A stretch of DNA of 64,000 nt from Manis javanica (GCF_040802235.1 NC_133158.1:166071401-166135400); one strand, 5' to 3'; counted from the stretch's first letter, positions 1 to 13,119 are shown. Notes: generated by a model from the letters alone, not told the origin. Numbers and translations: made by a program.

Positions 1-156
1 AGAGGCAGGGAGGAGCCAACACAAGTTTTTGTTGAAAAAAATGGGATAATGACAGGCTTTTCTGATGAGTGAAGATCTGGATGAGTTATTCCAGTGAATA
101 ACGAAAGGAAAGAATCTAAGGGAGAGTTGCTGACCAAACAAAAGTCCCTTCAAAAG

Positions 157-717
157 AGAATGATTTTTCCTCCTATACTGCTGGTGGGAATGTAAATTAG
201 TTCAACCATTATGGAAAGCAGTATGGAGGTTCCTCAAGGAACTCAAAATAGAAATACCATTTGACCCAGGAATTCCACTCCTAGGAATTTACCCTAAGAA
301 TGCAGCAGCCCAGTTTGAAAAAGACAGATGCACCCCTATGGTTATCACAGCACTATTTACAATAGCCAAGAAATGGAAGCAACCTCAGTAGATGAATGGA
401 TAAAGAAGATGTGGTACATATACACAATGGAATATTATTCAGCCATAAGAAGAAAATAAATCTACCATTTGCAACAACATGGATGGAGCTAGAGGGTATT
501 ATGCTCAGTGAAATAAGCCAGGCAGAGAAAGACAAGTACCAAATGATTTCACTCATCTGTGGAATATAAGAGCAAAGAAAAACTGAAGGAACAAAACAGC
601 AGCAGAATCACAGAACCCAAGAATGGACTAACAGTTACCAAAGGGAAAGGGAATGGGGAGGATGGGGGGAAGGGAGGGAAAAGGGAAAAAAGGGGGAAAA
701 AAAAAAGAATGATTTTT
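157..717 (+). mobile_element. 5'- and 3'-truncated L1 (LINE-1) insertion with target-site duplication
   Basis: Body 169-705. It encodes the degenerate ORF2 C-terminus ([20 protein letters not shown] is readable, followed by a stop) and the start of the 3' UTR, and ends in a G/A-rich tract running into ten or more A. Exact 12-bp direct repeats AGAATGATTTTT flank it at 157-168 and 706-717. The last ~250 bp of the 3' UTR present in other copies here are missing. Internal stops and a small deletion near 388 make it a dead copy. Confidence 0.9.
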
Positions 718-2270
718 AATGCCAAAATATTAAAGAGAAACCCATGAGAAAAATGAAGCCTTATAATACCTGTTGCAAAGTTATTTTCTAGATTATAACT
801 CTGTGAAAGTCAAAAGGGAAGGGAAGAAGAATGTTTGTATTTTGCTAGAACACATTTTTGTAGGGAATATCATGTCCAAGAAAACCCACATTTGATTATT
901 CTTTGTTCATCAGAGAAGAGGCATGCAGTCGCAAATATAAATGAAATTTAATTAAGTACAAAATTTTTTAATTTTCAGTTTCATTTTTGAAAATAAAATC
1001 CTAAACAATTTTTTGATATCTGCTATAAAAATTTGGAGCCTATTTTAAGCAAAATTTAAGTGAAGATAAAATCCTAAACAATGAAAGGCATGAAAAGTAA
1101 CTAGAGAGCAATTAGTAACTGGAAATTCTTTTATGTGGCACAAGTTAGTGACAATATAATGTTCATGGTAGTTTCATAATATCTGTAGTTTACAGGACTA
1201 CAGAACTGGAATTTCTCCATATTCTTTGATCAAGGGACAGTAATAGTGTAGTTATGCCGTCAGTACTTTTGAGTGGTGGAAATGCCTTTTCTGAATTCAG
1301 CTTTTTAGATACTGTCAACATTTAGGAACTCCATGTAATGTTTAAATTCTTGTGCACAGACCCATCAGTAGATAATTTCTGTGAACAAGGATTTTTAGAA
1401 TTAAAAGTTGGTTCGATACTTTGTGATGTTTATAAACATACATTTGGAAGTACATCTCCTCCACTTCCTGCCAGGAAGAAACACTGGAGGGGAATTGTAC
1501 TGGTCAGGCTTCTTAGCTACAAACAACTGAGTCCACACTGTCTAGTTCAAGCAATAGGAGAGATACATTTTAAACAGAAAAAAGTTCCCATTGCCATTAA
1601 GAGAACTGCAGAAATCGTTCTAAGGCTAATTTTCCCAGAATAATGGCTGAAGCCTGGCATCAGAAACAGCCTGGTGAGAAATCTGTTGCTATTGCTTCCA
1701 CCAAGATGAAGCACTGAAGGCAAGACTCAGACTCACCACTGTTTGCTAGGAGCACAGCAGATGCGTCTGCCCTGGGAAACTCAGCCCTACAACACTCCCA
1801 CCCCAAAGGCCAGACGAGAGCTCATCATCCTTGGATCTGTTGAATCAAGGAAGTTGATCTCTTGAATCAAAGTCTCACACAGGTACATGTGATTGGTGAT
1901 GTCTGTGTCACATGTCTGCATCTCAGCTCAAGGGAGGCTAGGAATTAAAGTCTTCCTTGGAGGGTGAGTGCTACATACCATAGGAATTTCCTTGAATACT
2001 AAAATAACGGGCAGGCACAAGTATGATTAATGCCCGTGACAGGGATCTACAAAGTTCAATTAGCCTGTCTCCTTGCATCCCCTTGCAGGGGAAAACAGCC
2101 CCAAGGGACGTTTTTATGTATAAGAGTGCCCAGGCAATGGAATGTGTGTTGAATGAAGCCAGCTTCACTCACCTGTTCACATCAGACAAAGGAGTCTGCT
2201 GCTTTTTTCTGGTTTGAAATGAAACTTTGTCTAATGGAGGCACTTCACAATGAATCAGCATTGTCCTCAT
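718..2270. other. Unassigned AT-rich intergenic DNA
   Basis: No gene or confidently named repeat seen. It includes an exact 17-bp direct repeat (ATAAAATCCTAAACAAT at 993-1009 and 1066-1082). The small open frame at 1338-1643 has no recognisable domain and looks like chance. Confidence 0.5.
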
Positions 2271-2535
2271 CATCCCTGTCACTGAGTACTTATTATATAC
2301 TAGGAACTGTGATAAATGCTTTACATTATTTCATGTAATTCTCTCAAAAAACCTGTGAGTTAAGAATAATTGTCACCATTTCACAGATGAAGATTCTGAG
2401 ATTTAGAGAGACTAACCACAAATCCAAACCTGCCATATGCAAATGAAATGCTGGGACTTGAACCCAGGCTGGCCCACTAGAAAGTTCAAGCTCATAACCA
2501 ATACTGCAGACCAGTCCATCAGAGCCTCCCGGGAC
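2271..2535 (-). repeat. MIR SINE fossil
   Basis: Contains the MIR signature in reverse: a 'tactta..atactaggaactgtg' section, a 'catttcacagatgaag' section and a B-box-like GGGACTTGAACCCAGGCTGG near 2454-2473. Ends approximate. Confidence 0.8.
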
Positions 2536-5384
2536 CCACGAATGCTCAGGGCACATGGAGATGGCAGGTGTACCAGACGGACATATGCTGTTCATCCACC
2601 CAGGATCATTGCTTTCAGTCTTTGCTTTCAGTCCCGGCTATTCAGTCAGAGGGCAATCCAGGACTTTCCTACTGGATGTATTGCGGAAAAGCTTCTTTTT
2701 TCCTTTGGAAGCAGTGTGTAAGCAAATGTTTTCCTAAGAAAGGGAGATGGATGCCTAAGAGCAAAAGCTACTCACCAGTCATGTGGAGATGGACTCCCAA
2801 GAATTTGAAAAAGACTAGTGAGAACTCAGGATTCTACCCATAAGATGAACACTTGGGCATGAGGAAAGATATGAGGATGAGTGTTAATTAAAAAAAAAGA
2901 AAAACTAACTTGATCCTAAAAAATTCTTCACTGTGTGGGCCATTGATGGTAATGAGGCCCATGAAATGAGGTGTATAATTAACAAACAACACCAAATCTG
3001 ACCAGAACACCTGGGAATCATTTTATTAGGTTGACTTTTGGGGATGAACCTTGGCCTGGAAGAATGGTTAGTACAAACTGTAGGTAAGAAACATCTTTTC
3101 ATTTGTTAGATATACTCCCCATATTTAAATAATCTTATCCATAGATTGACCCAGTTGAGTACTTTTTTGGCTGACACATCTGGCTATCTCACCAGGACTC
3201 AATGTTGCTCATAAGCATGAGTCATAGCAAGCTGATAGTTGCCTGCTAGGAAGGCAATGTCATAGGGCTGCTTGGGGAAGGGCCGGGACCCAAAGATGAG
3301 AGGGATGCCACCAAGACTGGCTGCTAACAAGTAGCCAGAAGCCTAGAACAAGAAATGCCCAAGTACTAGAGGGTATTAGCCCAGATCCCTTTGTCCTAAG
3401 ATGGCTGATTCTCAAAGCATGGGCAAGAGTTGCAGCATGAGCAGCCTAGGACCTGCCCCACGCCGAGATGAACACGGAACCTCTCTACGTAGCTGTGTGG
3501 GGTTCCATCTTTGGTTACCATCTTTTCTTCTTTTTGTGTTCTAAATAAAAATTTCCCTGTGTATAAAGGAAATATATGCTAATTACATAAAATCTGGAAA
3601 ATATAAAAAAGGAGAAAGAAAAAAATCACCATTAAGTTTGCCACCCAAAGAAAACAGTGTTTGCTGCCGCTTTTGGTCCCCCTTCCATTCCGAAAGGTCT
3701 CTTCAGCAATAAAATTATACCAAGGGCTTTGAATAGTTAGTTTTAATTCTAAGTCCTTCTTTGCTTTTGGACGATCAATGCTAATGATTTTATTCTGTCA
3801 GCTTTACTGCAATAACAGTCTGACTTAGCATGACTTCCTGAGAGCAATGATAGTGGATGTTTTTCTATTTTAACTTCATTCATAAGTAACTTCCTGTTTA
3901 CTCATTCCTCTTCTGAACCGCTGTTTGGAGAAACCAATTCTAATCACAGACAGAGCCGACAGTCAAATCTACCTCCATTCAAATGTCTCTTTATTTGTTC
4001 CTCAAGGAAAAAATTCACATTCATTGCTCATTAAACATGTAGAAAAAAAGAGTTTGTATTTCCAATTTAAGCCTGGTTTGTTATGAGTTGCAAGATTGCT
4101 TAAGGGTTATTGCTTTTGAAAAAATAAGGCTACCTAAAAGGCATTATCCAAATAAATATTATATGCAAACAAAGGCATTAGAACTATGAGGCTGAGTCAC
4201 TAAGAGACTCTTTAAAGTTCTGAGCTTAAAAGAAAACTAATTGCAAAATTCACAAAGGTACTGGTTTTTCTTTTAAGAATTTCACTGAAGAATTTAAGAT
4301 TTAAGAATTAAAGAATTTAAATTAAATTAAAATGTAAGAATTTCTCTAAAGAACTTATGTATATTTATTGTATACATTTGCATATATTTTAATAATTACA
4401 TATATTTATGAAATTATGGCTATGAACATGACCCTAAATCCATGCTATTAATAAAACTAGCTTAAAGTTTGTTCCCTTAGACCTTTGCCCACAGAATTCC
4501 AAAAAATTTTACAATCTTGTAAATGCTTTTGAAATAATCCCAACAAAAATTTCATTTTTCCCAAGAAACAAGTAGAACTCCGAGTACACATTTTTCCACT
4601 GAGATAATTGCAAAAGAAGATACATGTGGAAAAACATCACTGTCAGTAAACTCTAAATAAAGCCAAAATGCTTGCACATCAGCATATATTTATTGTTAGT
4701 ATTAAATGGTTATTAATTTTAAAAATTAGCATGAGAATTATTTGATGGAATTTAATAGGATTACAGCTCTTCATGGACTCCAGAGCCTTTTCTCAGGGAC
4801 ACTGCAATTGCAGCTTAACTGAGGGATATTTGCCAAACGCTAATGAGAGGAGTACCCTGGCCCATCGCGTAGGACTAAGTGCACAAATGGCAAGTCGTAG
4901 CAACAGAAGCACTGTCTCTGTTGCCTGGCGCTGGCAATTTTCTCTGTTTTCTCAGTTGGCAATTTTCCACTGGCAGTATCTAGAGGACATCTTTTGGTTC
5001 ATTTCATTTTCCTTTTACCTTTATGGTATATTTAGGTATCATTTGTATATTTGAGAATTGTGAGAACAATAACAGGCATGTAAATATATGTTTAATATGC
5101 ATATTCCTGCATATTATGTAAATGCACATGTAGATGTGGATGCAGGCATGAATGTGCGTGCATCTGTGTATATACAGGCATCTTCCCCAGACCTGTTGGA
5201 GATACACTAGCAAATTTTCACTTGTTGACATTCTAAATGCCAAACTGATCATCCTCTTGTGTCTACATGTCTTTCTTTATAATGCTACAGCTTTATCCCC
5301 CCAACATTCACTAAAACTTGAGTAATTTTTAATCCCAGGCAGTCCAAAGCCTTCTCTCCCTGCCTTCCTTTCTTTCATAAATTA
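2536..5384. other. Unassigned intergenic DNA, very AT-rich at 3.5-4.8 kb
   Basis: No gene seen. Short, stop-bounded open frames lack family features. AAGAATTT-like short repeats recur around 4265-4345. A TG/CA- and AT-rich patch lies at 5075-5180. Confidence 0.5.
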
Positions 5385-5460
5385 CTTAGAGCTTGCTTTA
5401 TGCTAAGCGTTGCACTAGGCCCTGGAGAAACAGAGCTGAATAGAATAGGCCTGGTTCGCC
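5385..5460 (-). repeat. L2/MIR-type 3'-end fragment
   Basis: A 'gctttatgctaagcgttgca' to 'ctaggccctggaga' segment matches the reversed L2 3'-end pattern (small size, old). Confidence 0.5.
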
Positions 5461-6700
5461 TCCCCAAAGTGAAGCATGGCCTTTAAGGTTATTTCTTCAA
5501 ATAATCAATGTGGGTAAAGTTGTAATATTTCCAGAATAACTTGCCTGGCTTTAGTACATCTGCATATCAACAGGCGCTCATGGGTGGAGAGAAGTATGGC
5601 TTTAGGGCATTTGCATCATTTCTCAGGGATGGAGAGAAGTCCATCTCCATGTCATTGGGCTGAGGGCGTGTCTGAACCTGAGAGGTTAAGGGGAGGGGGC
5701 TGGCTTGCTTGCTGGCTTGCTTCTTCAGGAGCAGAGGAGAAAGACAGCCCTGGACTGCAGTTTGTAAGCAGTAAACAGGTTTTAAACTTTATTTCTCCCT
5801 TTGACTGATTTTGGTTTTTAGAGGTATTTTGCCCTGGGATTTCCTCTCCCTGGACTTACGATCAATCTCACTCATTTTGTATCGTGTTGATTTGGGTTCT
5901 CTGCAGGCAGACACCAGTACAGACTTAGATGTGCAAGAGATGCATGGGGGAAAAGGCCTGAGGAGCACAAAAGGGAGAGGAAGCACACGTAGGGGCGGGT
6001 GACATGAAAGGAGTAAGAGAAAGAAGCAAGACTTGACTGGAAGAGCTTCAGACCACATGCAGCCCAGAGTCAAGTCTTGGCCAGGGCAATAAGTTGCTCT
6101 AGCGAGGAGCCAGTTACAGGAAACTGGCACCTGGTAGGAATGGTGAGGCTATCATAGTCCTGTCTTGCTCAGCCACTGGCTGGGAGCAGCCTGGGGAGAG
6201 GCGGCCTTGGCACATAGCCTGCAGCAGATCCTGGAGGTACAGCAGCTGATGACGGTCTCTACAGCAGGTTCTCTCCTCAAGGGAAATCTATATGGTGCAC
6301 ACCCCTGGCTGCCTTATAGATGGGTTTCAGGGTTTTATCCTCAGAGGCAACTTTATTTTCAAGTTCTTGGGAGTAGGAGAAACATTTCACAGCTGGCCTC
6401 AGGCAATGACTGCTGATATCAAGAACTTGGTCACACTCCCATGAGTGTAAACCTGTCTGCTTCCCAGTTTTATCAGAGAGGTCATTACACTGGGTGGGGC
6501 AACACACTGGAATCCGGTTCCCTTGGAAGTTGATGTAGGGTTGTCCGTAACGATGCATTTCTTAGTATGCCTAAGGCTCAAAATCCTATTTTTCATTCTT
6601 ATTCCACAACAGACATGTTCTAGCTGTCAGGTATAGAATTAGATACACAGCAGGCATCTGCGTCATCACTTCTTCCAGATTGCTCCTGTCGTGGTCCTTC
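5461..6700. other. Unassigned intergenic DNA
   Basis: No gene recognised. A GGCTTGCTTGCTGGCTTGCTT short tandem lies at about 5700-5722. The region looks like an old, degraded repeat but I cannot name the family. Confidence 0.4.
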
Positions 6701-7259
6701 TGATGCCAGGGTTCTTGTTTGCAGAGTCAAAGAATGAACTTAGCAAACACCTGGGAGAGCCAGGGCAGAGGCTTTTATTTAGAAATAAAGTGAGAGGAAA
6801 GAGCTCCTGGCTCATGCCAGGAGGGGACAAGAGAGCCCGGGGTGGTGTGTTGTCTAGGGGATTTATAGGCAGTAGAGGATTTTGGGGAATTGAGGGCTTA
6901 GGGTGTGGACTTGTGCCACCTGCCCTGCCCTCAACATCGGCTGGTTTATTGTCTGTTTGCTAGGGCTGTTTACAGTGAAGTCACAGGTTATGCTGAGATA
7001 CCCTTGGGGAACACTCAAACATTCGAGGCCAAGTTGCTCCTGGCCTTTTGACCTTTAACTGATCTCACTGAAGGTGTCTATATTCCTAGTCTAGTATCTT
7101 TACCCTAGAGTATTAGTGTGACCTTAACTTTGCATAATGCTGAACACAGAGTTTCAATAGGGACTTTACATTGTTACATTGCTTTGACTGTAAATATCCT
7201 GCCTTGCTTTTTCCGGAGGCCCTCACCCTACTGTGACTAAGCCCATGGTCCCTGTCTCA
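6701..7259 (-). mobile_element. Solo LTR of a class-I-like endogenous retrovirus (copy 2)
   Basis: Read on the minus strand it starts TGAGACAGG (7259) and ends GGCATCA (6701). It has a TATA-like stretch, an intact AATAAA near 6784-6791, then a U5-like tail. It aligns by eye along its length with the LTR at 33410-34024: shared blocks include CTCTCTTGTCCCCTCCTGGC and AAGCCTCTGCC. No gag, pol or env reading frame or primer-binding site is seen beside it, so it is a solo LTR. The host duplication is not obvious, so termini could be a few bases off. Confidence 0.65.
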
Positions 7260-8000
7260 CCTCATGGGCCTACAAAAATAAGGACATCTTTGTCTCCAAG
7301 AGAGGGACATTTACCCTCTCTTAAAACAAAATAAAACCCAAAACACACTAACTCACAACACCAATGGCAAAAGATTTGTAGCAGAGGAAAAGAAAGACCA
7401 AGAAAGAAAAATGAATTGAAAAAGAAAAACTGCAAAAACACATGACTGTGTCTGGAGGAGTTAAGGCCCTGCGGCCCTTGGACGGAGCCCTCCGCTGGGT
7501 GCCCCTCTCACCGAACAGCTCTGGTGGGTCTGAAAACCTGGCAGCCCAGAGTATTGTAACCAACAACATATCAGGCAAATAGCTCTCGACCTTCAAAATG
7601 ACTACCACCAGGAACAATTTGAAATACACAAACCAGCAGTTAGCTGAACTCTTTGGGGCAAAAACAAACAACTGAATCAGTAAGTGTCCAGGTGGGTAGC
7701 AGTTCAGGTGAAGATCTGGCATTTGGACTCTTTTTTATCTCTGCAAAAAACTCTACAGAAACAGGAGAAACTAGCTTCTTGGCTTCCAAAAAAGGAAATA
7801 TGAGAACATTGGACACAATGAGCCGCCAGGGTGATCAGGGATCCTCTGTAATTGCTGCTTCTCCTTTATACTTTTTAGGGGGTTGGATCTGCTTAACGAA
7901 ACACCTATGTCTATTACATTAATTCTGAAACATAACTATGGTTACTTCAATGTTTGTTCTAAGAAATGGTAAATTAGAATACTCAGTATAATTTATAGAT
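7260..8000. other. Unassigned intergenic DNA
   Basis: No gene or nameable repeat. It starts just beyond the LTR with an A-rich stretch around 7325-7440. Confidence 0.4.
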
Positions 8001-8151
8001 CTGTGCTGCCCAATATGGCAGCTACTAGCCACATGGGGCTATTTAAATTTAATTTATATTAACTAGAATGACATAAAGTTTAAAACTTCAGTTTCCTGAT
8101 TTACAAGTCACTGTTCGAGAGCCTAACAGCCACAGCTATTAGACAGCACTG
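8001..8151. mobile_element. MER5A-type hAT (Charlie) MITE
   Basis: The ends form an inverted repeat: CTGTGCTGCCCAATA (8001-8015) against TATTAGACAGCACTG (8137-8151). The inside has the MER5A 'agctactagccacatggggc' block. It is a non-autonomous DNA-transposon fossil. Confidence 0.85.
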
Positions 8152-9127
8152 ATCTGGGTGATTGATTAGATTTTAAACTAAATTGACCTTGTATATAGGA
8201 TCGTCAAACAACTTCTCATTTGCAAATGGTTAAACAAATAGTGCATTTGACTTAAGAAAGTGCTTATAACTTTTTTTTGCTGTGAGAACTCCCTTTCCTG
8301 CTTTCCTTCCTCTCTTGTCCTTCCTGCCTTTCCTTTATTTTATTCTGTTGTCAGTAAGAAGAGTTATGCTCCTAAAATTCTCAACAGGATTAGCCTACCC
8401 TCCCACTTGCGGTGTTTAAAGCCCTGGGGAAAAGGTAGACCTTAGATCAGTTATTTCAAAATGGCAATTGACAGGACATTGCTTCCTCTTGAAATGAGCT
8501 TTCTGATTAGTTTAAATTTACACTGGTTTTTTTCACATTACAATAAAACGTATCTTAATTCTACATTTTATTTACCCAAGTAAAGATTAAAAAGGCTAGA
8601 GTAAAAATGGAAAGTATATTTGAAAATTAAGAAGAACAGTTTAATTATATTTTCAGAAGAGATTTTTAAAACTCAATGGCTTCTTTTTAGAGACATATTT
8701 TTACAATATGTAATACTCTTACCAGTGCTTTAAAGAAATCAGAAATATTTTTATATTTTGTTTGGCCAAATGTCATATGTACAATCAGGCACAAAAATCC
8801 TATTGCTTAAATCACTGATAAAATGTGTCCATCAAACAGACACAAATTTGAGTTGAATAATCCTTATGTGAATAAAAATATTCATTTTATCAATTGTACA
8901 GCACATATGAATCTTGCAGTGCTAGAACTAAGTGTAACAAAAATGTAACTTTCTCTATTCCTCTGTTGCTGCAAATTAAACCATCCCTCAAGCCCTAGAT
9001 GGCAGAAAGCCCTATCTTGCCTGTCAAACTCAATCAAACCCAGATTCTTCTCAGTTTATTTTTGGTGATTAGTCAGGGAACTCAGTGATCATTACTTCCC
9101 TTCTCCCCTTCTCTAAGGGGTGATCTC
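8152..9127. other. Unassigned AT-rich intergenic DNA
   Basis: No repeat or gene seen. This is one of the quieter stretches. Confidence 0.45.
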
Positions 9128-9560
9128 ATTCATTCATTCATCAAATACTTGTTGGGCTTCTACTATGTACTAGGAACTAGGAATTGAGGATATGGTGGTA
9201 AAAAGACAAAGTCCTTTCTCTTGTGGAATATGTGTTCCAGTGGGGAAGATGGATAATAAGAAAGCAAACAAATATATAAAAAATATCAACAGTAATAAGA
9301 GTTATATAGAGAAAAACTGTGTTGTAGAAAGACCTGGGTGAGTGGGGAATCCTCACCGCAGTAGTATTTAAGCTAAGAACTGAACAGTAAGAGAGAAACA
9401 GCCTTGAGAACAGGATAGGAGCACTTCTGGTGAAGGAAGCAGTAAGCAAAGAGGTTAAAGTGAGAAAGAGCTTGGCTTCCAGTTTCGGAAGGTTTCGGTG
9501 ATTTGCCGGCAGGCACAAAGGGGCTACTGCATCTTCTCCCTGACCAGGAACAATGCAAGG
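9128..9560 (-). repeat. L2 LINE 3'-end fossil
   Basis: Starts with (CATT)n and 'caaatacttgttgggcttct', the reversed L2 tail, followed by the 'aggaactaggaattgaggat' and 'ttccagtggggaagatggat' blocks of L2. Ends approximate. Confidence 0.75.
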
Positions 9561-10139
9561 GGCTGCCTTAGTAAGGGAGGGACCTGGGCAACTAGGAAAT
9601 TTTAGGAGAGAAGTGTCAGCATTATCTTAGAATTTTATAACATGGGAGTAAACATTCTTTGATAAACTTGTACATGTCTTCCTTTTTATCTTATAGTGCT
9701 TGCATTGTTTAATTTTGCCTTTTAGTAGAAAATGGAAACGATACTAGGGAAGTCTAGAGCTTGGACTAGCATAATTTGAAGAAAGAGACAAGGAGCCTTT
9801 CTTTGACAGCATGTCGTTTTTCTTGCAGGACCACACTGGCCATTTGCTGCTCTTGCCTCAGTTGAGGACTAAATGAGAATAAATATCACTTAAGTTAGGG
9901 GCCTTTTTTATCTTAATGGGATTTTTAAAAACATATCACAAATAAAATAAATCTAATGTCCTCCCTGCATTCCTTAAGTTATTATTTATTCCTTGAGGCT
10001 ATTTCATCTCTCCATTCATCCATCCATCCATCCAACCACCCATTAGGGGAGCTCCTTCTCCCTTCAGCCCTCTCTGACTCCAATCCACACTCATCTCCCT
10101 TCTCTCAAAGTCCCTAGAGCCCTTTTGCCATCCTGCACA
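9561..10139. other. Unassigned intergenic DNA with a (CATC)n microsatellite
   Basis: No gene seen. Pyrimidine-rich short tandem CATC units lie at 10012-10035. Confidence 0.5.
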
Positions 10140-10262
10140 ATTTAGCACTTTATGATACATTACATGCATTATCCCTTCCAATTGTTGCAATGGTGGAGAG
10201 AATTAGAAAGGACTGGTATTATTCCCATTTTGCTAATGAGGGAACCAAAGCTTGGAATACTG
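10140..10262 (-). repeat. MIR SINE fossil
   Basis: Reversed MIR core: 'ttagcactttatgatacatt', then 'ttcccattttgctaatgagg' and 'gaaccaaagcttgg'. Confidence 0.65.
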
Positions 10263-10264
10263 AA

Positions 10265-10875
10265 TATATGATTGCTTCATTCTATTAAATACCCATCTGC
10301 ACAGTTTCTTATAAAGTTAAACCTACTTTTGAGTCAGCAATCCCACTTCTAGTATTTTGCCCAAGAGAAATAAAAATGTATGTCCACACAAAGATTTATA
10401 TATGAATGTATACTGCAAGTTCATGCAGAATGGCTCACAGCTAAAATAGCCCAGGGGATCATCAATAGGAGAGCAAATTGATTGTGGTATGTGCATACCA
10501 TGGAAAATTCCTCAGCCACAAAAAGGAACTAACTCCAGGTAAATGCCAGAACATGGATGGATCTCAAAAAAATTTTGCTGAGCAGAAGAAACCTGACCTG
10601 GAAGAGTACATACTATATAATTTCATTTAAATGAAATTTTACATCAGGCAAAACTGATCTGGGAGTGGCAGGAAGCATATCAGTGGTTGTCTGGGGCCAG
10701 AAATGGGGGTGGGGAGTGGGTGAGTACAGACGGCCGAGGAGTACAAGGGAACTTCTTAGGGTGATGGAAATATTCTCTATCTTAATTGGAGTGATGATTA
10801 CATTGGCAAACATCACCCTGTAAAACGGGTGCATTTTATTGTATGAAGTTTATATCTCAATAAAGAGAATCTGAA
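10265..10875 (+). mobile_element. Old L1 (L1M-type) 3' end
   Basis: Contains degraded ORF2 C-terminal sequence ('tcagcaatcccacttctagt', 'attcctcagccacaaaaagg') and 3' UTR blocks ('agtggcaggaag', 'gtctggggcca'), ending 'tatatctcaataaaga'. It is far more diverged than the young L1s in the window. Confidence 0.75.
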
Positions 10876-10982
10876 AATATACATCTATCTATAAATTATA
10901 CACTATATATGTATATATATGTGTATATAACACATAATAAAATAATATATAAACATAAAATATATAATATATAATATTAAAA
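10876..10982. repeat. AT-rich low-complexity tail, (TATA)n-like
   Basis: Runs of ATATAT and TATAAAATAATATA directly follow the old L1 end, probably a decayed poly(A)/AT microsatellite. Confidence 0.7.
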
Positions 10983-12169
10983 TTTCCCCCTCATCTGTAT
11001 AAGAAGGGCTGTGGGGATAAAGGGAACTATATATAAATCACAAAGCTCCTGAAGAGGAAGAAACTGTAATAACAATGAGGATATTTCTTAGTTTTGAGGA
11101 TGCCATGCCATAAGCAGGTAAAAAAGGTTCCAAAATACAGGAGAGAGGCCAGTGCACAAACCTGAAGCTCAGCAGCCCCTGTGAGATGAAGCCTCTGCTG
11201 CTCCAGTAGCTATAGATTCCAATCACGTACAATAAAAAAAAACAGTACACTGCAGCGGCACCACCTGTGGCCTGGCCTTGGTACACACAGGGACGGAAAG
11301 GGGAGGAGCTGGTGGCAGAGCAGGAGAGGGGAGAAGGAAAGGGCAGTGTCCTGCCTGGGGAGTCGGCAAGGCCACCCCTGTGACCCCAGGAGCCCCTCCA
11401 TGGCAGTTGCTCACTCGCTCCCCCAGAGGCTGGGGCTCACAAGTGGAAATGCAGAGAAACCCTCCCACAGTGCAGACCCCACTGAAAGGAAGGCTCCTCC
11501 AGCCAAAAGGAATAGAAATCAGTCCATTTGGAGAACGTGGCTTGATGCTAGTCACCAGGGTCTCTGTGGTGTTGAGCTGCTCGACTCCAGATGCCTGGTC
11601 AGAGCGACATGGAGCAAGAGGGCTCCACAGGACTAGGGCTGAAAAGAATGCTGGCTGTCAACCCCCCTTTCTTGTGAGAATAGCTGCCTGGATTGTCCTT
11701 CCCCACACCTAGTCCGAGTTGTGGTGAGGACGGCTCCACCCTGGCTCGCCGGGGAGAGCCATAACTCAGGCCACAGTTAATCTGAGCTCTGCACACCCCT
11801 GACCACAGTGATTTCCGCAGTGATGGACAGAGACTGCCCCCTCCGCAGAGCCAATGAGGCGCCAGAGACGTGTCGGAGGAGCGCGGGATGTGGTGGTACT
11901 TTTTGCTCTGAAGCTGAGATCTGAGAGGATGTAGGGGCAGATCTGCTGTCACCACCTCGATACTACTGGCGCCATCTCAGAGGAAATCAGATGAGAGACA
12001 GAGAGAAATCAAGTCCTGAAGACAGTGCTTGGGCCTTGAATCCAGCCGTGCCTGCCGAGTCTATCCTTGGACGTTTTGTTTTCTCAATTGCCTAGTAAAT
12101 TCCCTTCATGTTTCCTTCACGAGCCCCTGTTGATTCCTCTGCCTGCAGCTCCTCCACCCCACCCCACCC
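10983..12169. other. Unassigned, moderately GC-rich intergenic DNA
   Basis: No gene recognised. Overlapping open frames on both strands at 11278-11955 have no domain or homology I recognise and mirror each other, as chance frames do in GC-richer DNA. Confidence 0.45.
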
Positions 12170-12475
12170 TACTTGCAAACACCTCCTCTTTCAAGTCTCA
12201 CTTTAAGCACCGAGCCCCTCTGTGTCTTTCCTGCTCCCACATGCAGGCAGAACTGACCACTCCTTTATTTTCCCCCACTGTATTGTGTACACACTTTACC
12301 ACAGCACCTAAACTGCTTTAGAATCCTTGTTCTCGTGAGTGTAGCGCTCTTTCCACGACACCATGAAGCTGTTGAGGGCAGGAGCTTTGTATCCTCAGTC
12401 AGCCCAGCACCTGACACATAGTAGATGCAGGACTAGTTAGTACTTGTTGCATGAGTGAATGAATGAATGAGGGCA
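12170..12475 (+). repeat. L2 LINE 3'-end fossil
   Basis: 'gttgagggcaggagctttgt', 'cagcacctgacacatagtag' and a terminal GAATGAATGAATGA are the L2 3' UTR and tail. Confidence 0.8.
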
Positions 12476-13119
12476 AGGGTCTGTCCCCACATTTCCCAAC
12501 AAGATGTATTTGCATGTCAGCTGACAGGCATAGCAAGGCCGTGGAATATTTGGAATGGACAATGGAAAGAACCACTCTGTCTATTTGCCCGTCAGTCTGT
12601 CTGTCTTTCTGAATGCCCTTGGGCATCATTCAAAACTAGGACTCCTAGACTAGGAGAGTGACTCATGCTTGGGAAAAGGAAACTCGGGACTGTTTATAGG
12701 CCACTACACGTAGTACTGATTTTTATGGCAACTGTTTCTGTGGTCAAACTGCTCTCAGGTGGGGCTCCCAGTGGGCAGCCCTGGAGAGCCAGGGACACAA
12801 AAGCTGAGGAAATGAGTGGAGGGGGTGATGGAAGAGTTTCTAAGTATTTAATAAACTATTACTGATCAATTGAATTCCTTTCTTACAGGCACTTTTTAAA
12901 ATCTCCATTAATATGAAAAATTGTTTGGAGTTGCAAATATGACCAGTAGCAGGATAAAATGACATTCATAGATGTAAAGAGAAAATGCCTGAAGCAAAAT
13001 TATTTTCTGAAAGTGTCCTCAAGAGAATATCAGTAAATAGGTCTGATTAACTCTCATAGTTTGGTGTACTGATCTTGTTGATTTTTCCTGTTTCTCAAGT
13101 CAGAAGGTCACCAACTCCA
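12476..13119. other. Unassigned intergenic DNA
   Basis: No gene or nameable repeat seen. A short CTGT/TGTC run lies near 12590-12605. Confidence 0.45.

Noticed and set aside
11278..11955. Overlapping 144- and 118-codon frames on both strands
   Set aside because: Mirror-image open frames in GC-richer DNA, with no domain.
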